The position numbers and the translations under genes were made by a program. Shown one piece after another: positions 1-7,342 of a stretch of DNA of 14,926 nucleotides. Location: assembly GCA_003550305.1 (NCBI GenBank), contig QKYT01000328.1, positions 57,476-72,401 on the forward strand, written 5' to 3'. Source of the DNA: Glomus cerebriforme. Lineage: Eukaryota; Glomeromycota; Glomeromycetes; Glomerales; Glomeraceae. The notes under the pieces were generated by a model. That model was not told where the DNA came from. It searched no databases and saw only the letters and a program-made list of their open reading frames with translations. The stretch's first letter is position 1, and the number at the start of each line of letters is the position of its first letter.

Positions 1-736
1 AAAAAAATTATAATCACATTAATATTAAATTTCAATTGTCACAGATTCTAACACAAACATTAATCTAGCAAGAAAACTTATTAACCAAAAGTATCCTTAT
101 ATTATTAATATTAGGTGCATGGCACATTGTTTGAACTTGATTACCAAAGATTTTATAAAACATACTTTTGCAGCCCGAATTTTAAATTAGTCAAGCGCCA
201 TAGTAACATATTTTAAAAAAAGTCATTTATCCCAAAGTTTTCTTGAAAAGAAGATTAAGAAAAAGAATATCAAAGGAGATGGCTTAAAGACATATGTTAG
301 TACAAGATGGATTATGGCTTATAAAATACTTAAATTAATTTTTCAGCTAGAAATAAAATTATATTATTTATTTTATTAACTTTATTACAAATATATTTTC
401 TAATTTTTATATTTTGTTAAAAGATTATTATAGAAAATCCTTATATAATTACTAACAAAAGCATATATAATATAATAATGAATAAAAAAGAATTTTTCTA
501 AAATATTCAGAATTTTAGCAACAATTATCAAACCAGTAAAAAACTCAATTATTTTATTAGAAAACAAAAACTAATCTTGCTGATTGCTTCTTTTCACTTG
601 TATAATTAGGAGCAACTGTAAAAAATATTCTAAAATTAGTTCATAAAATGTTCTGTCGGCATTGCATTAGAAGTTTTAATATTTACATCAAGAAATTTGA
701 TTTTACTTGCATATTTCTTACATCCAGGATATAAAG

Positions 737-854
737 GTAATTAATTGTATATATTGTATATTTATATTTTATAGCATTTTGATTTCCTTTTTCTGCATTA
801 TTGTGTTGAAATAAATATTTAATTTGTTTATATTTACAAAATTATTTATTATAG
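737..854 (+). other. Probable relic spliceosomal intron in the hAT transposase
   Basis: A GTAATT donor and a TATTATAG acceptor bracket 118 nt of AT-rich sequence with several stops. Removing it joins LLAYFLHPGYK-G to IGIVQGQFIRIS in one frame, with the Gly codon split after its first base. The exact rejoining of a motif block supports a real former intron over an indel. Confidence 0.55.
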
Positions 855-929
855 GTATTGGAATAGTTCAAGGGCAATTTATTCGTATAAGTACTACAGC
901 AGCAGCAATTTGGCAACAAATGATATGAA

Positions 930-986
930 CACCTGAATCTTAACTATGCTAATAAAAAAATAAGCATAGTAAACAAAAATCAGGTG
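930..986. repeat. Two-tier inverted repeat (hairpin)
   Basis: CACCTGA (930-936) pairs with TCAGGTG (980-986), and inside it ACTATGCT (943-950) pairs with AGCATAGT (963-970), leaving a 12-nt AT loop. It lies just after the IWQQM block of the hAT relic and contains most of the local stop codons. It could be a small insertion or a chance fold. Confidence 0.4.
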
Positions 987-1330
987 AAGTACTTATAGCA
1001 CAATTATGAGATTATTACATACATTAATTTCCATATAATGCATCTTAATGACAATATTGTTACACCACTTAAATAGTAGAAAACTTGTAAAATAAAACTA
1101 CCATATCTTTAATATCTTGCAATTAAACTATTTTCTATTTTACCATATGCTGCAAGTTGTGAATGAGTTTGGTCTATATGTAGTTAGATTTATGAAGTAC
1201 ATCATATAAATATTTTGGTAAAAATCTTGATGCAATCATGAAATCCATTCTCATTATATAGTTAATAATAAATCTGAACTATCACATTATGATGTAGAAA
1301 AATCTGAAAAAGAAATTTATCATATATCAC

Positions 1331-1430
1331 GGGTTATAGTACCCTAGGTATCTTGCAAATTTTGGGGGGTTTGAGCCTGTATCTAGGGATATATTACATG
1401 GGTGGGTATTATAGATAGGGGGATACATGA
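1331..1430. other. Locally GC-richer patch after the hAT relic, unidentified
   Basis: This stretch contains GGGTTATAGTACCC, a run TTTTGGGGGGTTTGAGCC, near-inverted CCTAGGTATC and GTATCTAGGG, and further G-runs, against a background of mostly A and T. It begins where transposase similarity ends, so it may be the 3' end of the hAT element or the edge of another repeat. I found no coding frame. From here to 1745 I see nothing else recognisable. Confidence 0.3.
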
Positions 1431-1745
1431 TTTTTAAAGTATCCAGGATATTTTTCATGTATAATATCCAGATATTATTAAAATTGATCAATTGTGGCTG
1501 TAACATAATTTCATGTTCAAAATTTCTAAATACAATTTTACTCTCATATTTTAAAACCTTTTTAAGAAAAAATAATGTATTATTTAAATACCCCTATTTC
1601 ATACATTTTTAAGTCTTTGTTAAACATGTCTTTATTTTAGTTTTACGCATCTAGTTTTTTAAATAAAAATAATAAAAATAAACATAATGATAGTTATTGG
1701 AAATAAAAGAAATAGAAAAGCACGCAACCACTTACCATATAAAAA

Positions 1746-2129
1746 ATGAAAACAATAGAATGTAAGAGAAAAACTTATGGTAGTTCATTTTATTGAAAAT
1801 AATAATAAAAATATTTGTGGAACTGCCAAGAAATTTGATATTCAATCTAAACAAGTGTGTGATTAGACAAACAAAAAAGCCAAACTATTAATAACTGCTC
1901 CTCATGTAGTAAAACTTCATCCAGGAAAAACTGCTAAATATCCAAAATTAGAAGATGATTTAAATATATGGATTAATGATAAAAGAATTCAAGAAAATGC
2001 TGTTACTCAAAAATTAATTACCAAAAAAGCCATTTNTTTATCTAAAAATAAAGAATTTTTAGCAAATAACTCATGTATTATTGGATTTAAGTTTTCAAGT
2101 AGATGGCTTGATACATTTTTAAAAAGATA
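1746..2129 (+). pseudogene. pogo/CENP-B-type transposase, N-terminal DNA-binding fragment
   Basis: In the frame from ATG 1777 the translation shows FIENNNKNICGTAKKFDI, a helix-turn-helix of the psq/pogo kind, then QSKQVCD, a TAG (1864-1866) where such proteins usually have Trp, then the second DNA-binding half: YPKLEDDLNIWINDKRIQ, AVTQKLITKKAI and GFKFSSRWLDTFLKRY. The pattern P.LE..L..WI....R ... WL..F..R is that of the CENP-B/Tc5-type HTH. A KRKTY stretch from about 1761 is out of frame, implying an indel. The DDE catalytic domain is absent: the frame is cut at 2129 by the palindromic element that follows. One N (2036) is present. Domain assignment is fairly confident. Confidence 0.7.
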
Positions 2130-2156
2130 TCACTGGTCAAAAACTGATCTATCTTA

Positions 2157-2189
2157 CAGATATCTTACAGATATCTTATAAATATCTTA
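2157..2189 (+). repeat. 11-bp tandem duplications in the left arm of the palindrome
   Basis: CAGATATCTTA occurs at 2157-2167 and 2168-2178, followed by TAAATATCTTA (2179-2189) and then TAAATATCGGG. The right arm has only one unit of each kind. These two extra 11-bp units account exactly for the arm length difference. Confidence 0.75.
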
Positions 2190-2314
2190 TAAATATCGGG
2201 TACCCAAAATGCGTAAATTCTGCTATACATCGGGTACCCAATATGTATACTATAGAATTAAAAAATACAATTTATTAATTATCTTGCTATCCAGTGATCA
2301 TAAAAGATAAAATA

Positions 2315-2517
2315 TAGCTCATTCGATTCACCTCACTGAGACGTATCGAATGGTACTAATTTCGCATTTCTAGGTGCGATAGATGTCGAGATATTTGATA
2401 AATCGTAAAAAAACAAATAAAAAATGCCGATTTGTCAAATATCTCGACATCTATTGCACCTAGAAATGCGAAATTAGACCATTCGATATGTCTCAGTGAG
2501 GCGAATCGAATGAGCTA
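2315..2517. repeat. Inverted pair of 44-bp palindromic units (copies 1 and 2)
   Basis: Copy 1 is plus at 2315-2358; copy 2 is minus at 2475-2517 (43 nt, one base deleted). The unit begins TAGCTCATTCGA, has a TCTCANTGAGA-type dyad at its centre, and ends TCGAATGGTACTA. The same unit recurs six times in the larger palindrome at 3554-4651. Confidence 0.8.
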
Positions 2518-3553
2518 TATTTCATCATTTTATGATCACTGGATAGCAAGATAATTAATAAATTGTATTTTTTAATTCTATAATATACATATTGGGTACC
2601 CGATGTATAGCAGAATTTACGCATTTTGGGTACCCGATATTTATAAGATATCTGTAAGATAGATCAGTTTTTGACCAGTGATAAAAACCTCTTGAGTGAT
2701 AGATTTTTTTTCACTAATCATAACATTAACCTTTTTTTCAACATTCCTCTTCATTATTGACCATAAATTTTCAATTGGATTGAGGTCTGAAGAGTATGAT
2801 GGCCAATCAAGAATTCATGGACAATGTTTCTCAAGAAGACTGACTGTAAGCCTAGCATGATGTTTTGGATCATTGTCCTGTTGGAATATCCAACCATTAT
2901 CAAGGACCTGGTGAGCTTGCTCAAATAAATTTTGGGTTAAAATCTCTCAGTAAAGCTTCCTATTCATATTTTCAGTAAACATGTGAAAACCAACAGTTTC
3001 TTTTGCACAAAATGCACCCTACACATGAACTTTAAAGGGATGTTTAACTGTTACATGTCTTGGTCTTGGTTCACCACTTTTATAACATACCCAAGTTGTG
3101 TTATAAAACATCTGAAAGGTAGATTCATCAGAAAAAATAACTTTATTCCAATGTTTTCTTTGGTGAGCCTTTACCCAAGCAACATGATGAGTCATGGCAT
3201 CTTTAGTAAAAAGAGGAACTGAACATGGAATACAAACTTTATATCCAAGCTTTTGGAGATTTTCTCTAACTGTTCGTGATGCAATTTCAAGTCTTGGATA
3301 GGTTTTTTTGAGATGTTCAGTAATCTCAAAACTTGAAGCACATTTCTTTGTTTTTGCAATATGACTAAGATAATGACGTTTCTTAGGAGTAAGATGTCTT
3401 AGACGGCCTAAACGACTTCCTTGCTTCAAGTCATTTGTTTTTTCAAGCTGTTTAACCCACCTATATAATGTTTTTGAAGGAAACCAGTAGTTTTTTGAAG
3501 CATTGAGACTTTATGAACTCCACCCTTCCACAAAGTCTTAATTAGGTTATGAC

Positions 3554-4651
3554 TAGTGCTCTGAACAGTTCAGTTCAGTTCAGTTTTTAGACTGAACTAA
3601 AACTTAATAAAAAAGTGAAAAAAGTGAAAATTTGAATAATTCGGCATGCACTGATCCATAAAACATGAAATATAGCTCATTCGAATCGTCTCAATGAGAC
3701 AAATCGAATGGTAGTAAAAGCAAAATTCTAGTATTGATATTTCGTTCGCTATTAATGAAAATGAAACATGAAATTAGTATCATTCGACGCATCTCGATGA
3801 GACAATTCCAATGAGCTATAAAACGTCAACATTGGATCACTAGAAGAGGAGTAAAGTTAATGGTTCCAAAAATTCAGAATTTTAAATTTCAAAAATTTCA
3901 AAATGCTGACTCTGGTTTTATATTTGATATTGTGCACCATCCAGTGATCTAAATTTGATAAAATAGTTTGTTGGAATCGTCTATTCAAGATGCATCGAAT
4001 GGTACTAAATTCAGATCTCTAGCGATGATATATCAATGGCTAATTGTNTCCNAATGCTTTTATCTAATACATCATTAGTGGCNATTGATGAATTAATTCC
4101 AGAATATTAATTTTAGTACCATTCGATGCGTCTTGAATANACGATTCNAANAAGCTATNTTTTATCAAATTTGGATCACTGGATGGTGCACAATATCAAA
4201 TATAAAGTCAGAGTCAGTATTTTGAAATTTTTGAAATTTAAAATTCTGAATTTTTGGAACCGTTGACTTTACTTCTCTTCTAGTGATCCATGTTAACGTT
4301 TTATAGCTCATTGGAATCGTCTTATCAAGATGCGTCGAATGACACTAAATGCATATCTCTAGCATTGATACTTCGTCAGAAAATCGTACTTAAAGAAATT
4401 TACATTTTTATCAATAGCGAATGAAATATTGATGCTAGAATTTTGCTTTTACTACCATTCAATTNGTCTCATTGAGACGATTCGAATGAGCTATATTTTA
4501 TATTTTATGGATTAGTGCATGCCGAATTATTCAAATTTTCGCATTTTTCTCTTTTTTATTAAGTTTCAGTTCGATCTGAACTGAACCGAACCAGAATTTT
4601 AGTCAGTTTTAGTTCAGTTCCCAGTTTGAACTGGAACCGTTCAGAGTACTA
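3554..4651. mobile_element. 1,098-bp palindromic hAT-like foldback element with 8-bp target duplication
   Basis: The ends are TAGTGCTCTGAAC on the left and GTTCAGAGTACTA on the right, a hAT-like TAGNG terminus followed by CAGTTCAG-type subterminal repeats. Flanks are GTTATGAC (3546-3553) and GTTATGAT (4652-4659), a 7/8 match to an 8-bp hAT target duplication. The whole element folds on itself: the 3600-3720 arm matches the 4460-4600 arm in reverse, the 3850-3945 spacer matches 4177-4270 in reverse, and a central pair lies at 3945-4176. It has no coding frame. Several Ns (4048, 4052, 4083, 4140, 4148, 4151, 4159, 4465) concentrate around the centre, as expected if the hairpin disturbed sequencing. 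Confidence 0.8.
3673..4493. repeat. Six 44-bp palindromic units in alternating orientation (copies 3 to 8)
   Basis: Units are at 3673-3716 (+), 3775-3818 (-), 3964-4007 (+), 4114-4157 (-), 4304-4347 (+) and 4450-4493 (-). Each is 44 nt, shares the TAGCTCATT...GAATGGTACTA layout with divergence, and is centred on a TCTCANTGAGA or related dyad. Adjacent plus/minus units form three hairpins bounded by GTGATC / GATCAC-type words. Copies 3 and 8, 4 and 7, and 5 and 6 also pair across the whole element. Confidence 0.8.
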
Positions 4652-4814
4652 GTTATGATATTCCTTAAGTATTGTCATTGTACCACATTTTTAGCAGTTA
4701 AGCCACCATTTATTTTAAGTTTATGACGTAAACAATTAAGTCATGTCATATTTTGTATTGGTGCTACAGAAAAAATTGATCAGCTGACCGATTTTTTAAA
4801 AAAAACAAAAAATT

Positions 4815-4837
4815 GTCAGTTTTTTTCGCCAGCACTG
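4815..4837. repeat. Terminal inverted repeat (transposase 5' side) of the Tc1 element
   Basis: Read on the minus strand, the end is CAGTGCTGGCGAAAAAAACT, followed on the outside by TA (4838-4839). CAGTG-type ends next to TA are usual for Tc1/mariner elements, and the position about 135 nt upstream of the transposase start fits. The partner repeat on the other side is missing from the window, agreeing with the truncation at 2684. Confidence 0.65.
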
Positions 4838-4839
4838 TA

Positions 4840-5544
4840 AATTTAAAAAATTAATATCTAAGATAAAAAAAATAATCAATACAATATTTTCAATTTATAT
4901 TTACTGTTATATTTTATTTTCAGAATATTTTAATCTGCTTTATTTTTAAAAAATTTGATTCTTAATTTTTTTTATCACCAATATAATACTGCATCAAATA
5001 TCAAGAATTCAGCACATAAAGAAAGTTTACTATACTAATAATTTATATGGAGTTAATTAAATAAGATAATATTTCATTATAAAAATTTATTTTTGTCTAT
5101 TGTAAAGATGATATTGTAACTATTTTTTTAAATCCACAATATTGCAAATTATTAAATTAAGTTGTGTATATTAATCTGCAATATCAGTATATCACAACTA
5201 ATTTATGGCATTGCAAATTGTTTGCAATACTACAATGCATTTACAATATTGCAACTAAACTTTTATTATTATTTTTAGCATCTTAATATTAAAATTTTTA
5301 ATTTTATTATAATTAAAAATTTACATCTATTACTCTATAGTCTATACATATAAAAAAAACTTTAAGAAAAAAAATTTAATAAGTAAAAAATTTATTAATA
5401 CCCTTTCCATTCTAGTTTATTGCCTAAATTTAATGATTAATTCCTAAAAACAAACTTATTATTTTGCTATCCTAAATAATATTTGCCAATATTTATATAA
5501 ACATATAAATATTAAAAAAAAATTTTTATCTATAATTAGAAATA
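4840..5544. other. AT-rich intergenic DNA with scattered short inverted words
   Basis: No coding frame or RNA gene is recognisable. Around 5110-5265 the word TTGCAA or ATATTG(C/T)AA recurs several times on both strands, and AGTTGTG (5160-5166) pairs with CACAACT (5193-5199). This may be a worn MITE, but I cannot set its ends. Confidence 0.35.
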
Positions 5545-5781
5545 GGATTGCTTGTCTAAACTCTTCTAAAATTCTGCACTTAGTTTTGCCAAATTTTTAC
5601 TATAGTTTTATTATAGTTTCACAGAGTTTCATTAGTTTCACCATTTATAATAGGTTTTGACAGGGTTCACCTTTTGTCAAGTTTTGTTAACTTTTAATAA
5701 AACTTTAATCTAATTTTGTCAAATTACTACATTTCACCATTTCGCTTATTTGCTAAACCCCTTAGTTTTGCCAAGCAATCT
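5545..5781. mobile_element. Candidate 237-bp MITE with GATTGCTTG ends
   Basis: GATTGCTTGTCTAAACT (5546-5562) and AGTTTTGCCAAGCAATC (5764-5780) are inverted repeats matching at 15 of 17 positions. TA flanks the outer bases on both sides (5543-5544 and 5782-5783), which would be a Tc1/mariner-like duplication, though TA is common here. The inside is a degenerate series of AGTTTTGCCA and AGTTTCAC words with no coding frame. Confidence 0.45.
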
Positions 5782-6546
5782 TAGTTAGAAAGGCTTGAAC
5801 AATAATTACTTCATACTTCAAATATATTTACTTTTACTTACTTTCTTTTTTTTTTTTTTGTAGAATCCTAATCAAAGTTGCTGCACCTCAACGTTAGTGA
5901 TTAAGTTTCTTTGCTAAGACATCAACAAAAAATTTAAAATGAATAAAAGCAGGTTATTTGTGTATTGAATTTTTATTATAATTCGGTTACAACCACAAGC
6001 AATCAGAACGTGGATTCTGAAACAAAATCACTTAAGATGCGCAGTGATTCGTTGTAAAAAAATAAAGCATATTTAGATAATAAAAGTTAAAGCCTTTAGG
6101 AGGTGAAAAATCTTTTTGATTTTATGGAAAATGATTTGTCAAGTTTTTAGAGTTGGGAAGTTCTAACTTTTTTTCTTATAAATTTACATATAATTTTATT
6201 TTTAAAATACCATTAGATTAATATTTTAATTAAAAATTCAAATAAAAAGAAAGGGGGATACAAGGGAATCACAAAAAAAAAAAAACCTAATTTTTCTTTT
6301 AATGTGAAAATATAAAGTTCGTTAAGATGGATATTATGATTATATATTATATGAGTATAGATCATATATTTTATCATTTGTAATAAACAGAATGAGGTTG
6401 GTATAAATTTTGACCTGAATTGACTCTTGAGTCTTGAGTCATTAAATATTTGCAGCCATTGATTTTTTTTTAATAGTTAAAAGCATTGGTAAGCTTTACA
6501 ATACATCATCATCTGATATTATTATACTCATCATAAATATTTGTAA
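5782..6546. other. Intergenic region upstream of the H2A gene
   Basis: No coding frame stands out on either strand. It contains homopolymer A and T tracts, a foldable stretch near 5987-6057, and a TGAGTCA word at 6435-6441, preceded by the related TGACTC and TTGAGTC words. I looked for a divergent H2B gene, the usual H2A partner in many fungi, and did not find one. Confidence 0.5.
5987..6057. other. Foldable 71-nt stretch of unknown nature
   Basis: TTACAAC (5987-5993) is complementary to GTTGTAA (6051-6057). Inside, AATCAC pairs with GTGATT around 6026-6049 and CCAC pairs with GTGG. The outline resembles a cloverleaf, but the 3' arm lacks a TTCRA loop and has a 12-nt loop, so it is not a standard tRNA. 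The base composition is more even than the surroundings. It could be a tRNA-derived relic, a small RNA or chance. Confidence 0.25.
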
Positions 6547-6632
6547 TGACGTGGTTTGAAAAATTTACATGAATATGAAGTCATTTGACAATAAAATCGC
6601 GTATTGACGTAATTGATAAAAAGGTATAAAAG
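6547..6632 (+). promoter_or_regulatory. Putative H2A promoter: two TGACGT words and a TATA box
   Basis: TGACGT occurs at 6547-6552 and 6605-6610, the core of bZIP (ATF/CREB-type) sites, and TATAAAAG lies at 6625-6632, about 105 nt before the H2A start codon. The spacing of TATA to ATG allows a 5' leader of roughly 70-80 nt. Binding by bZIP factors is inference from the words alone. Confidence 0.5.
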
Positions 6633-6736
6633 GGCTAGATTTATTTATTTGTTCTGACAAGTTAGTTTTCCTTCTAAAATAAAAAAAAAAATAATCGATT
6701 TTTTCAAATTCTTTTAAAAAATACGTACGAAAAAAA

Positions 6737-7342
6737 ATGTCTGGAAAAGGTATTGGCAAAAGTGCATCATCAATAGAAGAAAAAAAGAAATCAGTTTCAA
6801 GATCTGCAAGGGTATGTTTTTGTCGAAAGACAAATATTTCACGAATTATTTTTTTTTTTTTAAAAAAAATTCTAATATGTCGTGTTTATTAATCTTTTAG
6901 GCCGGTCTCCAGTTTCCAGTTGGTCGTATTCATCGTTTTCTTCGAAAAGGAAATTACGCACCTCATATTGGCTCTGGTGCACCTGTCTATCTTGCCGCAG
7001 TTATTGAGTATTTGATAGCTGAAGTTGTAGAACTTGCTGGTAATGCCGCTCGTGATAACCATAGAAGTAGAATTATTCCTCGTCATCTTCAATTAGCTAT
7101 TCGTAACGATGATGAATTGAATAAATTATTTGACCACGTTACGATTGCTCAGGGAGGTGTCATGCCTAACATTCATCAAGACTTGTTGCCAAAGAAAACC
7201 AAGAAAAGTAAGCTTGTAAAATAATTTTTTTTTTATTATTATTATCATTTTGATAAGATGAATTAATTAAGTAAATTGATTTTACAATAAAGCTAAACAG
7301 TCAGAAGAAGCGGCCCAGGTCGAAGGACAAGGACAATCTTAA
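6737..7342 (+). CDS. Histone H2A, three-exon model
   Basis: Core nucleosome histone; it pairs with H2B in the nucleus to package DNA. Exons are 6737-6811, 6901-7207 and 7305-7342, giving 139 residues. Intron 1 (GTATGT to TTTTAG, 89 nt, phase 0) joins SVSRSAR to [14 protein letters not shown]. The fold follows: [73 protein letters not shown] and IGSGAPVYL indicate canonical H2A, not H2A.Z. Acidic-patch residues ([12 protein letters not shown]) are kept. Intron 2 (GTAAGC donor at 7208, TCAG acceptor at 7304, 97 nt, CTAAAC upstream of the acceptor) leads to a tail [12 protein letters not shown]. If it is retained, the protein ends SKLVK at TAA 7222-7224 (132 residues). Neither tail has the SQE motif of H2A.X-type proteins. 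The N-terminal tail is unusual, with SSIEEKKK. Confidence in H2A is very high; in exon 3, moderate. Confidence 0.93.
7286..7291 (+). terminator. AATAAA word inside H2A intron 2
   Basis: AATAAA lies within the proposed second intron, 62 nt after the stop codon of the unspliced form. It could serve as a polyadenylation signal for the shorter transcript, making the two tails a choice between splicing and early polyadenylation. In DNA this AT-rich the word is frequent by chance. Confidence 0.3.

Larger units (their letters stand above)
29..1330 (+). pseudogene. hAT-superfamily transposase, decayed, 5' end outside or lost
   Basis: Remnant of a hAT (RNase H-like) transposase. Reading with frame changes gives, in order: VTDSNTNINLARKLI (from about 38; the D-S-N stretch resembles a catalytic-Asp region), IRCMAHCLNLITKDF (about 110-155), LKTYVSTRWIMAYK (280-325), TNLADCFFSLV followed by LGATVKNILKLVHKMF (570-655), LLAYFLHPGYKG (about 701-736 plus 855-856), ISTTAAAIWQQM (about 887-922), then the C-terminal dimerisation-type block YLAIKLFSILPYAASCE (1113-1163). 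The CxxHxxNL and TRW motifs, the LHPGY block and the final SCE block occur in this order in hAT transposases. Damage includes TAA 26-28, TAG 188-190, TAA 603-605, TGA 926-928, TGA 1164-1166 where the conserved Arg after SCE is expected, TAG 1185-1187, and frame changes near 569, 710 and 1000-1110. Superfamily placement is fairly sure; subfamily is not. Confidence 0.75.
2130..2681. mobile_element. 552-bp near-perfect palindromic MITE flanked by TA
   Basis: Left end TCACTGGTCAAAAACTGATC and right end GATCAGTTTTTGACCAGTGA are exact inverse complements, with TA on both sides (2128-2129, 2682-2683), as for Tc1/mariner insertions. The arms (2130-2405 and 2428-2681) are almost identical and enclose a 22-nt loop. 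The left arm is 22 nt longer because of two extra 11-bp tandem units. An inner pair CCAGTGATCAT / ATGATCACTGG (2291 and 2542) marks a second, nested inverted element. Four GGGTACCC palindromes lie at 2198, 2232, 2594 and 2628. There is no coding capacity, so mobility would need a transposase from elsewhere. Confidence 0.8.
2684..4678 (-). pseudogene. Tc1-type DD34E transposase, stop-ridden, truncated and split by an insertion
   Basis: On the minus strand the gene starts at ATG 4678 (MTILKEYHN), is interrupted by the 1.1-kb element, and resumes at 3545 with LIKTLWKGGVHKVSMLQKT. A frame change near 3480-3490 follows, then KTLYRWVKQL, a long helix-turn-helix and linker stretch, and the catalytic domain. 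Catalytic motifs are IFSDEST (first Asp), FQQDNDPKH (second Asp) and SDLNPIENLW (Glu), with 34 residues between second Asp and Glu, the Tc1 spacing. In-frame stops are TAG 3019-3021 (expected Trp before GAF), TGA 2947-2949 and TGA 2815-2817. The frame breaks at the TA next to the 552-bp palindrome, about 40 residues short of a usual Tc1 protein. It is inactive. Confidence 0.85.

Noticed and set aside
930..986. Helitron 3' hairpin
   Set aside because: No CTRR end follows and the hairpin lies inside the hAT transposase relic.
1427..1612. 61-codon plus-strand open frame
   Set aside because: Composition is what AT-rich DNA gives by chance; no domain, splice or promoter context.
2983..3222. Open frame of 79 codons on the plus strand
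   Set aside because: It lies antisense to the Tc1 catalytic region, whose minus-strand reading is clearly the meaningful one.
2130..4651. CRISPR-like array because of regularly spaced 44-bp repeats
   Set aside because: The units alternate in orientation, the intervening sequences pair with each other, and the context is eukaryotic transposons.
5987..6057. Standard tRNA gene
   Set aside because: No TTCRA T-loop, a 12-nt loop in the 3' arm and no plausible D-arm/anticodon geometry.
6565..6759. Minus-strand open frame over the H2A promoter and start
   Set aside because: Low-complexity Phe/Lys-rich composition, overlapping the TATA box and start codon of a certain gene.
6889..7092. Minus-strand open frame across the H2A gene
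   Set aside because: It is antisense to conserved H2A codons and has no family resemblance.
6737..7342. Histone variant H2A.Z
   Set aside because: [16 protein letters not shown] and NDDELNKL are canonical H2A features; H2A.Z has different residues at these sites.
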